The notes: generated by a model from the sequence alone, not told the origin. DNA of 6,014 bases from Pseudomonadota bacterium (GCA_029549705.1 JAKPIR010000165.1:1-6014); one strand, 5' to 3'. Shown: positions 1-5,862, numbered from the stretch's first letter. A program made the numbers and translations.

Positions 1-2
1 AT

Positions 3-185
3 GGGCGCGTGCTTTCTGCGCCTTTGGTGTGGTTTCCGCGCCTAAATAATGCTAGCCCAGCCAAACGAAAAGCGTATGAATTGATGGGCAACGGCGTTGG
101 TATCCATTGGCCAGAACTGGACGAAGATATTAGCGTGGTTGGTTTGCTTGCAGGTTTACCATCGATTGAATATCGCACAAAATAA
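3..185 (+). CDS. DUF2442 domain protein, 3' end (partial)
   Basis: The frame is open from the left edge to TAA at 183-185 and gives about 60 C-terminal residues. It begins GRVLSAPLVWFPRL and ends with GNGVGIHWPELDEDISV followed by VGLLAGLPSIEYRTK. The order 'dGR-hs-PL-WFPRL' then 'G-GIHWPeLDEDIsv-gLL-G' is the hallmark of the DUF2442 family. These are small proteins of about 80-100 residues, often encoded beside a DUF4160 protein in pairs that resemble toxin-antitoxin modules. The start codon and any partner lie outside the window, so the pairing cannot be tested here. The stop lies 3 nt before the next start, suggesting co-transcription and perhaps translational coupling. The molecular function of the family is not established. 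I am confident of the family but not of any role. Confidence 0.85.
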   Translation, partial: GRVLSAPLVWFPRLNNASPAKRKAYELMGNGVGIHWPELDEDISVVGLLAGLPSIEYRTK

Positions 186-188
186 CGT

Positions 189-575
189 ATGCCAGTCACC
201 CAACTCAACCACGTTAACCTCCGCACGCCTTACGAGACGATGCTGAAACTCAAAGACTTCTACTGTGATGTGGTTGGCTTAAAAGTCGGGCCGCGTGAGG
301 GGTTTACCAGCCGCGGGTTTTGGCTCTACATTGGCGATACGCATGTGATGCATTTGGCAGAATATCGTGGAGAAGGCGCGCCGCTCACCAATGTGCTCAC
401 GACGATTGACCATATTTCATTCACCTGTACCGATATGCCCGCGATGGAAGCGCATCTCAAAGCGCACAATATTGACTATTCCATTCGTGATCTGCCGGTG
501 TTGAATGTGCGCCAAATCAATTTTAAAGACCCGGTGGGCAACGGCGTTGAGTTGTTCTTTTATATGTCCACTTGA
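189..575 (+). CDS. VOC (glyoxalase/bleomycin-resistance fold) family protein
   Basis: This 128-residue protein has the length of a single vicinal-oxygen-chelate subunit made of two beta-alpha-beta-beta-beta modules, which usually works as a dimer. Module 1 runs over about residues 5-58 (LNHVNL, then FYCDVVGLKVG, WLYIGD and MHLAEY). Module 2 runs over about 72-126 (IDHISFTC, then F-DPVGNGVELFF). Likely metal ligands are H8, H55 or E58, H75 and E121, the usual spacing for divalent-metal VOC enzymes. The family includes glyoxalase I, extradiol dioxygenases and fosfomycin-resistance thiol transferases. Nothing in the sequence fixes the substrate, so I give no gene symbol. No clear Shine-Dalgarno precedes the ATG, which sits 3 nt after the upstream stop, so coupled translation is likely. 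The protein is cytoplasmic, with no signal peptide. The family is certain; the reaction is unknown. Confidence 0.88.
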   Translation: MPVTQLNHVNLRTPYETMLKLKDFYCDVVGLKVGPREGFTSRGFWLYIGDTHVMHLAEYRGEGAPLTNVLTTIDHISFTCTDMPAMEAHLKAHNIDYSIRDLPVLNVRQINFKDPVGNGVELFFYMST

Positions 576-657
576 GCGTCGTCAACGAAGTATTCAGTTT
601 TACGTTTTTGCAAGTGCAGTTGGGTCACTTTTCATCGCTTGCTAATATGTAGGACTG

Positions 658-673
658 TGTGACTGGTATCACA
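658..673. promoter_or_regulatory. CRP-type operator, perfect TGTGA-N6-TCACA
   Basis: The sequence reads TGTGA-CTGGTA-TCACA. Both five-base half-sites match the CRP consensus exactly and have the canonical 6-nt spacer. The dyad centre is between 665 and 666. A TAAAAT -10 element at 694-699 predicts transcription start near 707, which puts the palindrome at -41.5, the standard class II activator position. I infer control by a CRP/FNR-superfamily regulator with CRP-like DNA recognition. The regulator itself is not in the window. Confidence 0.6.
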
Positions 674-693
674 TACCTTTGCGTGCATTCCCT

Positions 694-699
694 TAAAAT
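694..699 (+). promoter_or_regulatory. Putative -10 element of the activator-dependent soxYZ-like promoter
   Basis: TAAAAT matches TATAAT at five of six positions. The bases about 17 nt upstream (671-676) do not resemble TTGACA and overlap the right half of the CRP-type palindrome, as expected where an activator replaces the -35 contact. The inferred start near 707 would leave a leader of about 79 nt before the ATG at 786. Confidence 0.45.
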
Positions 700-729
700 G
701 CGAACTACGTGATGAAGCTTATTGTCTTA

Positions 730-757
730 TTGAGTAAGCAAAAAGCGCCTATAAAAT
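730..757 (+). promoter_or_regulatory. Possible second, proximal promoter for the soxYZ-like gene
   Basis: TTGAGT (730-735) and TAAAAT (752-757) are separated by 16 nt, an acceptable sigma70 arrangement with a weak -35. It would start transcription near 764 and give a leader of about 22 nt that still contains the GGAG at 774-777. The region is AT-rich, so a chance match is possible. Confidence 0.3.
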
Positions 758-785
758 AACTAGATAAAATTTTGGAGTGGATAAA

Positions 786-1613
786 ATGAACACACAATCT
801 CAACTTAAGTTCAGCCTAACAAGCGGGCTGGGCAAATGGATGGTGGCGGCAGGTTTGTCTGTTGCTTTTTTAAGTAATGCTTTTGCTGAGGCCGACCCTA
901 ATTTATGGCCGGTGATGAAGGAAGCGTTTTTTGCAAAACGTGAAATGAAAGAAGTCGATTTTATAAAAATTGACGCACCAAAACGGGCAGAAAGCGGCGC
1001 GCAAGTGCCTGTTACTTACAGTATTGATAATGCCGCGGCAAACGGTGTGAAAATCGTCAAGCTTTATTCGTTTGTAGATGCAAATCCGATTCCATTGACT
1101 GCTACTTATAATTTAAGCGATATGATTGGTGACTTTCAATTATCAACCCGTATTCGTTTTGAAACCGATGCTTATGTGCGTTTGGTGGGTGAAACCGCAG
1201 ACGGTAAGTTATATTTAGGCTCTCGCGTGATTCGTGCAGCGGGCGGCTGTGGTGGTATGGTTGAAAATAATGAGGCAGAAATTCGCGCGGCAGCGGGTAA
1301 AATTAAAATGAATGTTGAGCCACCTGCAAAATTTGGCACACCTACCACGGCAACATTTAACATCAAGCATATTATGCGTACAGGCCTGCAACGTGATTTG
1401 GTGTCGCAAGGTTACGTGCCGGCGTTTTATATCAACAAAGCTGAGTTTAAATATAACGGTAAGCCACTTATGAACGTCGATGTGGGTGTTGGCACTGCAG
1501 AAGACCCTTACTTTAAATTTAACTTTATCCCAGATGCTCCGGGTAAATTAGAAGTGACCGCAACCGACAATGAGGGCAAATCATTTACGCATGCAGTTGA
1601 TGTAAAAGGCTAA
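786..1613 (+). CDS. SoxYZ-like sulfur carrier, fused SoxY and SoxZ domains, exported
   Basis: This 275-residue protein is a single-chain SoxYZ-like carrier, the type described as quinoprotein dehydrogenase-associated. Residues 1-34 form a Sec signal peptide (K8 and K17, a hydrophobic stretch at about 19-31, cleavage after AFA at 32-34). About residues 40-160 are SoxY-like and end in GGCGG at 153-157. C155 is the only cysteine in the protein and would be the sulfur-bearing swinging-arm residue. In classical SoxY that motif is the extreme C-terminus, but here a SoxZ-like beta-sandwich follows (about 172-275, including the 'M-TG', 'PAFYI' and 'DNEGKS' stretches). I chose the ATG at 786 because GGAG at 774-777 sits 8 nt upstream. 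A GTG at 777, in frame and three codons earlier, overlaps that Shine-Dalgarno and is less likely. The gene is alone between its own promoter region and a strong terminator. No sox or quinoprotein dehydrogenase gene is visible nearby, so its partner is unknown. Confidence 0.9.
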   Translation: MNTQSQLKFSLTSGLGKWMVAAGLSVAFLSNAFAEADPNLWPVMKEAFFAKREMKEVDFIKIDAPKRAESGAQVPVTYSIDNAAANGVKIVKLYSFVDANPIPLTATYNLSDMIGDFQLSTRIRFETDAYVRLVGETADGKLYLGSRVIRAAGGCGGMVENNEAEIRAAAGKIKMNVEPPAKFGTPTTATFNIKHIMRTGLQRDLVSQGYVPAFYINKAEFKYNGKPLMNVDVGVGTAEDPYFKFNFIPDAPGKLEVTATDNEGKSFTHAVDVKG

Positions 1614-1629
1614 CTTTGCTGGTTTTGCT

Positions 1630-1653
1630 AAAAGGCCTCTTCGGAGGCCTTTT
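1630..1653 (+). terminator. Rho-independent terminator after the soxYZ-like gene
   Basis: A perfect 10-bp stem, AAAAGGCCTC with GAGGCCTTTT, closes a TTCG tetraloop, one of the most stable loop types. It is followed by TTT-ATTTTTTT. It begins 17 nt after the stop codon of the soxYZ-like gene. The A-tract before the stem means it may also terminate weakly in the reverse direction. Confidence 0.95.
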
Positions 1654-1726
1654 TTTATTTTTTTGTTATGATACAAGATGTTAAAATAGGCACTAGCAGC
1701 TTTTAAAAAGTATAGAGGAAGCAATC

Positions 1727-2146
1727 ATGAAAAGTTATCGTAAAGAATTGTGGTTTAATTTGCCCGCGCGCATGGCCTTTAAAAACATTACCGGTGAAAT
1801 TCGCGAGTGTTTGCGTGAAAGTGGCGTGAAAGAAGGTTTAGTGCTGGTGAACGCCATGCACATTACCGCGAGCGTTTTTATTAACGATGACGAGCGTGGC
1901 TTGCACCATGATTATGGCATTTGGCTAGAAAAACTTGCGCCACATGAGCCTGTGAGCGGTTATCGCCATAATGATACGGGGGAAGATAATGCAGATGCTC
2001 ATATGAAACGCCAAGTGATGGGTCGCGAGGTGGTGTGCGCCGTGACGAATGGCCAGTTGGATTTTGGCCCTTGGGAACAAATTTTTTATGGTGAATTTGA
2101 CGGCAGACGCAATAAGCGCGTGCTAGTAAAAATTATTGGTGAGTGA
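1727..2146 (+). CDS. yjbQ: YjbQ family protein (UPF0047)
   Basis: This 139-residue protein matches YjbQ/UPF0047 in length and throughout its sequence. Conserved blocks are HITASVFINDDE (45-56), YRHND (79-83), EDNADAHMKRQVMG (86-99), the GQLDFGPWEQIFYGEFDG stretch (109-126) and the C-terminal KRVLVKIIGE. H45, H81 and H92 are the likely metal- or substrate-binding histidines of this compact trimeric fold. In E. coli, YjbQ has been reported to have a weak thiamine-phosphate synthase activity, and 'secondary thiamine-phosphate synthase' is a common annotation. Its physiological role is not settled. The start is supported by AGAGGA at 1714-1719, with 8 nt between GAGG and ATG. The stop lies 4 nt before the trhP start, so the two genes are almost certainly one operon. 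The preceding terminator isolates them from the soxYZ-like gene. TATGAT at 1667-1672 could be the -10 box, but I see no good -35. Confidence 0.93.
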   Translation: MKSYRKELWFNLPARMAFKNITGEIRECLRESGVKEGLVLVNAMHITASVFINDDERGLHHDYGIWLEKLAPHEPVSGYRHNDTGEDNADAHMKRQVMGREVVCAVTNGQLDFGPWEQIFYGEFDGRRNKRVLVKIIGE

Positions 2147-2150
2147 TTAA

Positions 2151-3512
2151 GTGAACAGTAAAATGAAATTGCCTGAACTTTTAGCCCCAGCGGGTGATTT
2201 AGACCGTATGCGAACCGCGTTTGATTATGGCGCCGATGCAGTTTATGCGGGCCAGCCGCGCTACAGCTTGCGTGTGCGCGAGAACGATTTTTCAATGCAA
2301 AATTTAGAAATCGGCATTCAAGAAGCCCATGCGCGTGGCAAAAAGTTTTTTGTGGCGAGTAATATTTCGCCGCATAACGCAAAGCTAAAAACCTATATGC
2401 GCGATATGGAGCCTGTGATTGCCATGCAGCCAGACGCGCTGATTATGGCCGACCCAGGTTTGATTATGATGGTGCGTGAGCGCTGGCCTGAAATGGATGT
2501 GCATTTATCGGTGCAAGCTAATGCGGTGAATTATGCGGCGGTGAAGTTTTGGCGCAGCATGGGGCTAACCCGCGTCATTTTATCGCGTGAGTTATCATTA
2601 GACGAAATTGAGGAAATTCGCCAAGAATGCCCAGATATGGAGCTTGAAGTATTTGTGCACGGCGCGCTTTGCATTGCTTATTCTGGCCGTTGTTTGCTCT
2701 CGGGCTATTTTAACTCGCGCGACCCCAACCAGGGTTCATGCACCAATAGCTGCCGTTGGGATTACAAAGTGCATGATGCACAGCCTGACGCGGCGGGTGT
2801 GATTCGCCTAAAAGAGTTTGATTTTCAGGCGGAAATGGCAAAATCCAATTTGTCTTCTTGTGGCTCACTGCCGCGCCACCCAGAGGCTGACAAAGTATTT
2901 TTGATTGAAGAAAAAGGTCGTCCAGGTGAACTGTTGCCGATTATGGAAGATGAACACGGCACCTACATTATGAACAGCAAGGATTTGCGTGCGATTGAGC
3001 ACGTGGAGCGCTTGATTAAAATTGGCGTGGATTCGCTCAAAATTGAAGGCCGCACAAAGTCGCGCTATTACGTGGCACGCACGGCGCAAAATTATCGCAA
3101 AGCGATTGATGATGCCGTGGCGGGCCGTCCGTTTGATTGGACATTGCTGGGTGAACTGGAAAACTTGGCAAACCGTGGTTACACCGATGGTTTTTATCAG
3201 CGCCACCATACGGCCGAGCATCAAAACTACAAGCAGGGTTATTCAAAGTCAAACCGTAGTTTGTATGTGGGTGATGTTGTGGCTTATGACACTGAAAAAG
3301 GCTTGGCGGATATTGAAGCGCGCAATAAATTTGGCGTGGGTGATCGCTTGCAAGTGATACACCCTACTGGCAATCAGGATGTGCTGGTTGAGGCCATGTT
3401 CAACAAAAAAGGTGAGCCGATACAAGAGGCCTCAGGCAGCGGCTATTTTGTGCGATTGCCGATTGCCGCGAAAGATTTAAGTAATGCGATGGTGGTGAAA
3501 TATTTGTCGTAA
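2151..3512 (+). CDS. trhP: U32 peptidase-family tRNA hydroxylation protein TrhP (YegQ)
   Basis: This 453-residue protein has the same length as E. coli YegQ/TrhP and follows it closely, for example in PELLAPAG, GADAVYAGQPRYSLRVR, HLSVQANAVN, GLTRVILSRELSL, EDEHGTYIMNSKDLRAI and SLKIEGRTKS. The U32 signature is intact (E166-x-F-x2-G-A-L-C174-x4-G-x-C181-x-L-S). With C197 and C201 it forms the four-cysteine set thought to bind an iron-sulfur cluster. Despite the 'peptidase' name, E. coli TrhP acts in prephenate-dependent 5-hydroxylation of U34 in tRNAs. Residues 5-205 are the TIM-barrel-like U32 domain, and a C-terminal beta-barrel domain lies at about 375-453. A linker at about 220-245 differs most from the E. 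coli protein. The start is GTG. GAGTGA at 2141-2146, overlapping the yjbQ stop, is a weak Shine-Dalgarno at close range. An alternative ATG at 2163 has no Shine-Dalgarno. Coupling to yjbQ translation is likely. Confidence 0.93.
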   Translation: MNSKMKLPELLAPAGDLDRMRTAFDYGADAVYAGQPRYSLRVRENDFSMQNLEIGIQEAHARGKKFFVASNISPHNAKLKTYMRDMEPVIAMQPDALIMADPGLIMMVRERWPEMDVHLSVQANAVNYAAVKFWRSMGLTRVILSRELSLDEIEEIRQECPDMELEVFVHGALCIAYSGRCLLSGYFNSRDPNQGSCTNSCRWDYKVHDAQPDAAGVIRLKEFDFQAEMAKSNLSSCGSLPRHPEADKVFLIEEKGRPGELLPIMEDEHGTYIMNSKDLRAIEHVERLIKIGVDSLKIEGRTKSRYYVARTAQNYRKAIDDAVAGRPFDWTLLGELENLANRGYTDGFYQRHHTAEHQNYKQGYSKSNRSLYVGDVVAYDTEKGLADIEARNKFGVGDRLQVIHPTGNQDVLVEAMFNKKGEPIQEASGSGYFVRLPIAAKDLSNAMVVKYLS

Positions 3513-3555
3513 TAAAGCGTTAAAAAAGACAAAAAATCACCAGAGAAAATTTTTA

Positions 3556-3592
3556 TGCCCTGCGAGCCTTTATTTACAAGGCTCGCAGGGCA
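3556..3592. terminator. 15-bp perfect hairpin between convergent genes, probable bidirectional terminator
   Basis: TGCCCTGCGAGCCTT (3556-3570) pairs without mismatch with 3578-3592 around a 7-nt loop, TATTTAC. It sits 43 nt after the trhP stop on the plus strand and 21 nt past the end of the CBS gene on the minus strand. The best U-tract lies on the minus side (ATAAAAATTTTC after the stem). On the plus side the stem is followed by GTCAAAAA, so plus-strand termination would depend on stem stability or Rho. The position between convergent genes supports a shared terminator. Confidence 0.7.
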
Positions 3593-3613
3593 GTCAAAAA
3601 GGTTGTGTTATGT

Positions 3614-4045
3614 TTAGCCTCGAATATAGCTTTCTAACTGCTTAATTAAACGCTGCTGATAATCAATCGTTTCTTTTACTAAATCACCAATGGAGAGCAT
3701 GCCAACGACTGTGTCGTTTTCAACCACAGGCAAGTGGCGGATGCGCTTTTCAGACATAATCGACATCGCCTGCTCAACGGTATCGCTGGGCTTGGCAGAG
3801 AGCACTTTATTGGTCATCACTTCACTGATTTGCGTGGTTTTTGATGAGCGGCCTTTCAGCACCACTTCACGTGCATAGTCGCGCTCAGAAAAAATGCCGA
3901 CCAGTTTTTCACCTTGTAACACGACAAGGGCGCCAATTTTATATTCGGCCATCACCACCAGCGCATCAAAAACAGGCCGATGTGGCGCGACAGAAATCAC
4001 TTCTTTGTATTTTTTGCTATCGAGTAATTGTTGCAATGTTTTCAT
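3614..4045 (-). CDS. Two-CBS-domain regulatory protein
   Basis: This 143-residue stand-alone CBS pair (Bateman module) has CBS1 at about residues 16-70 and CBS2 at about 75-132. Each ends in the G-h-h-S-x-x-D ligand motif (G50-IFS-ER-D56 and G115-MLS-IG-D121), whose serine and aspartate usually contact the ribose of an adenosine nucleotide such as AMP, ATP, NADH or SAM. No catalytic, membrane or DNA-binding domain is attached. A short predicted helix (about 125-142, IDYQQRLIKQLESYIRG) closes the chain and may mediate dimerisation. Proteins of this layout are common in beta-proteobacteria, and their targets are mostly unknown. The start has a strong Shine-Dalgarno on the minus strand (GGGGAG, complement of 4050-4055) 4 nt from the ATG. 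It is divergent from the EamA transporter and convergent with trhP. I am sure of the family but not of the ligand or partner. Confidence 0.92.
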   Translation of the reverse strand: MKTLQQLLDSKKYKEVISVAPHRPVFDALVVMAEYKIGALVVLQGEKLVGIFSERDYAREVVLKGRSSKTTQISEVMTNKVLSAKPSDTVEQAMSIMSEKRIRHLPVVENDTVVGMLSIGDLVKETIDYQQRLIKQLESYIRG

Positions 4046-4086
4046 GATTCTCCCCTTTTTTGTGCAAGCGATTTAAAAATATACGC

Positions 4087-4114
4087 TTTATAATGGCAAT
4101 AGCAATACTCTCAA
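4087..4114 (-). promoter_or_regulatory. Predicted sigma70 promoter of the CBS gene
   Basis: Read on the minus strand, TTGAGA (complement of 4109-4114) and TATAAA (complement of 4087-4092) are 16 nt apart. Each matches its consensus at five of six positions. Transcription would start near 4080 and give a leader of about 35 nt that contains the GGGGAG ribosome-binding site. Confidence 0.6.
4089..4094 (+). promoter_or_regulatory. Perfect -10 box for the EamA transporter gene
   Basis: TATAAT is an exact consensus -10. It predicts a start near 4101 and a leader of about 30 nt. No convincing -35 sits at 16-18 nt; TTGTGC at 4060-4065 is too far away. The box overlaps the minus-strand -10 (4087-4092) by four bases, so the two divergent promoters cannot be open at the same time. 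Confidence 0.5.
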
Positions 4115-4130
4115 CTTAAAGACAAGCATT

Positions 4131-5042
4131 TTGCAAAAAAATATCACCATTAAGGCATTGATTGCACTGTTTATACTCACGCTGATTTGGGGCTATAACT
4201 GGGTGGTGATGAAGCTCGCGGTGCAATATGCCAACCCGTTTCAATTTGCCGCCATGCGTACTTTTAGTGGCGCGATTATTTTATTTATCATCATGGCGTT
4301 TACGAAGCGGTCACTGGCGGTGAAAGAGTTCCCCACCATGCTAGTGCTGGGCTTATTGCAAACCATCGGCTTTACGGGCCTGATTATTTGGGCGGTATCT
4401 ATTGGCGGCGCGGGCAAAACGGCGGTGCTAAGCTACACCATGCCATTTTGGGTGATGTTGTTTGCGTGGCCACTATTGGGCGAAAAAGTGCAAGGCTGGC
4501 AGTGGTTAGCGGTGGTGTCTGCACTTGCTGGCATCGTGCTGATTTTTGACCCGTTGCACATTAAAGCCGATGGTTTTAGCATGGTTTTGGCGTTACTTTC
4601 AGGTGTTTTTTGGGCAATATCCGCCATTATTTCTAAAAAATTACACAAGCGCGCACCGCATTTAGACTTACTCAATATCACCGCATGGCCAATGTTATTA
4701 GGCTCAATTCCGCTTGTTATTTATGCGTTAATGCTAGATGCACCGCCCATTCAATGGACGAACACCTTTATTGCTGCCGTATTATTTAATGTGATTTTAA
4801 GTGGCGTTGTCGCGTGGTTATTGTGGTTGTACGCCTTGCAACGCCTTAACGCAGGCATCGCCAGCATGGCGAGCATGCTGGCGCCTGTGATTGGGGTGAT
4901 TGCGGCATGGCTGCAGCTAAATGAAGTGCCAGATAAGCAAGAGCTTGTAGGCATGGGTTTGATTGCGCTGGCACTGGTGATTATTTCAGCAATTAGTATT
5001 CGCAAACATCAGCAAATAGACGCATTGCAAGGGCAAGAATAA
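4131..5042 (+). CDS. DMT-superfamily EamA (RhaT-like) inner-membrane transporter
   Basis: This 303-residue protein has two EamA repeats (about 10-139 and 150-290) and about ten hydrophobic helices, the standard layout of drug/metabolite exporters. Helix 1 carries the usual W-G-Y-N-W motif (20-24). The end of repeat 1 has 'MPFWVMLFAWPLLGEKV' followed by 'GIVLIFDP'. Repeat 2 has 'ASMLAPVIGVIAAWLQLNE', the matching family signature. Characterised members export amino acids, purines or other metabolites, and the substrate cannot be read from sequence. The start is TTG, preceded only by a weak purine stretch (AAAGAC). The first in-frame ATG is at codon 27, inside helix 1, so a later start would destroy the protein. 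An A7 run follows the start codon (4135-4141). The gene is divergent from the CBS gene and upstream of yebC in the same direction. Confidence 0.9.
   Translation: MQKNITIKALIALFILTLIWGYNWVVMKLAVQYANPFQFAAMRTFSGAIILFIIMAFTKRSLAVKEFPTMLVLGLLQTIGFTGLIIWAVSIGGAGKTAVLSYTMPFWVMLFAWPLLGEKVQGWQWLAVVSALAGIVLIFDPLHIKADGFSMVLALLSGVFWAISAIISKKLHKRAPHLDLLNITAWPMLLGSIPLVIYALMLDAPPIQWTNTFIAAVLFNVILSGVVAWLLWLYALQRLNAGIASMASMLAPVIGVIAAWLQLNEVPDKQELVGMGLIALALVIISAISIRKHQQIDALQGQE
4859..4883 (+). repeat. Perfect inverted repeat inside the EamA gene
   Basis: CGCCAGCATG (4859-4868) and CATGCTGGCG (4874-4883) are fully complementary around a 5-nt loop, GCGAG. They encode the conserved ASMASMLAP segment, where two similar codon triplets fall in near-palindromic order. 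This is probably a by-product of the protein sequence, but an mRNA hairpin with a 10-bp GC-rich stem would be stable. Confidence 0.6.
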
Positions 5043-5043
5043 C

Positions 5044-5075
5044 GTGCAGGCGCGCAATAAATTTCGCGCCTACAT
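5044..5075 (+). terminator. Imperfect hairpin after the EamA gene, weak terminator candidate
   Basis: AGGCGCG (5048-5054) pairs with CGCGCCT (5065-5071) around a 10-nt AT-rich loop. The stem extends past one C-A mismatch. It begins 2 nt after the EamA stop codon but lacks a U-tract (it is followed by ACATGTTAAAATATG), so it may only slow polymerase or protect the 3' end. Confidence 0.3.
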
Positions 5076-5134
5076 GTTAAAATATGCCCATCAAGAATTA
5101 CATTTAAAAATAAGCAGTTAAAGGATAAGGTAAC

Positions 5135-5860
5135 ATGGCGGGTCATAGTAAATGGGCAAATATTCAACATCGCAAAGGGCGTCAAGACGCGAAACGCGGC
5201 AAAATATTTACTAAAATTATCAAAGAGATTACGGTTGCGGCCCGTTTGGGCGGCGGTGACCCAAACATGAACCCGCGTCTGCGTGCGGCTGTGGCTGAGG
5301 CCAAAGAAGAAAATATGCCGTCAGACAACATCACCCGCGCCATTAAAAAAGGCACGGGCGAACTGGAAGGCGTGAACTACGAAGAGATTCGTTATGAAGG
5401 CTATGGCATCAACGGTGCGGCGATTATTATTGACTGTCTCACCGACAACAAACAGCGTGCGGTGGCTGATGTGCGCCATGCGCTGACCAAATTTGGTGGG
5501 AATTTAGGCACTGACGGTAGCGTAGCGTTTATGTTCAAACACTGTGGTAATTTAGTTTTTGAGCCGGGCGTGGACGAAGACAAAGTCATGGAAGTCGCGC
5601 TAGAAGCTGGCGCGGAAGATATTTTAACCAATGATGACGGCAGTATTGAAGTAATTACGCCGCCAGCGGATTTTGTAGCTGTTAAAGAGGCGCTGGAAGC
5701 GGCAGGCCTCAAAGCCGTACTCGCAGAAGTGACCATGAAAGCGCTGAATGAAGTAGAGTTTACCGGCGATGATGCGGTAAAAATGCAAAAAATTCTGGAC
5801 GCGCTGGATGATTTAGATGACGTGCAGGATGTCTATACCACGGCGTTGATCGAGGAGTAA
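5135..5860 (+). CDS. yebC: YebC/TACO1 family translation factor or regulator
   Basis: This 241-residue protein is full length for YebC. The N-terminus MAGHSKWANIQHRKG and the following DAKRGKIFTKIIKEI are diagnostic, as are NPRLRAAVAEAKEENMP (46-62), YEGYGINGAAIIIDCLTDN (87-105) and GGNLGTDGSVAFMF (121-134). It has the three-domain YebC layout (about 1-77, 78-135 with 205-241, and 136-204). Older annotation calls the family a DNA-binding transcriptional regulator, after PmpR and similar proteins. Newer work on YebC and mitochondrial TACO1 points to a ribosome-associated role that relieves stalling at proline-rich sequences. I see no feature that separates the two. AAGGA at 5121-5125 is 9 nt from the ATG. 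TAAAAT at 5078-5083 could be a -10 box, without a clear -35. In many proteobacteria ruvC follows directly; here it does not. Confidence 0.96.
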   Translation: MAGHSKWANIQHRKGRQDAKRGKIFTKIIKEITVAARLGGGDPNMNPRLRAAVAEAKEENMPSDNITRAIKKGTGELEGVNYEEIRYEGYGINGAAIIIDCLTDNKQRAVADVRHALTKFGGNLGTDGSVAFMFKHCGNLVFEPGVDEDKVMEVALEAGAEDILTNDDGSIEVITPPADFVAVKEALEAAGLKAVLAEVTMKALNEVEFTGDDAVKMQKILDALDDLDDVQDVYTTALIEE

Positions 5861-5862
5861 TC

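Noticed and set aside
606..642. Short inverted repeats (GCAAG/CTTGC and AAGTG/CACTT) after the VOC gene as a terminator
   Set aside because: The stems are only five bases, they are mutually exclusive, and no U-tract follows.
777..785. GTG at 777 as the start of the SoxYZ-like gene
   Set aside because: It overlaps the GGAG Shine-Dalgarno at 774-777 and has no ribosome-binding site of its own. The ATG at 786 is correctly spaced and gives a normal signal peptide.
1172..1409. Minus-strand open frames within the SoxYZ-like gene
   Set aside because: They lie opposite a well-supported gene, have low-complexity translations and show no ribosome-binding site or family resemblance.
2865..3357. Open frames on both strands within trhP
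   Set aside because: They are shadows of trhP, whose product matches its family over its whole length. The translations look like frame-shifted coding sequence.
5401..5736. 111-codon minus-strand frame opposite yebC
   Set aside because: Its Ser/Ala/Thr-rich translation is typical of the reverse complement of a codon-biased gene, and no start signal is visible.
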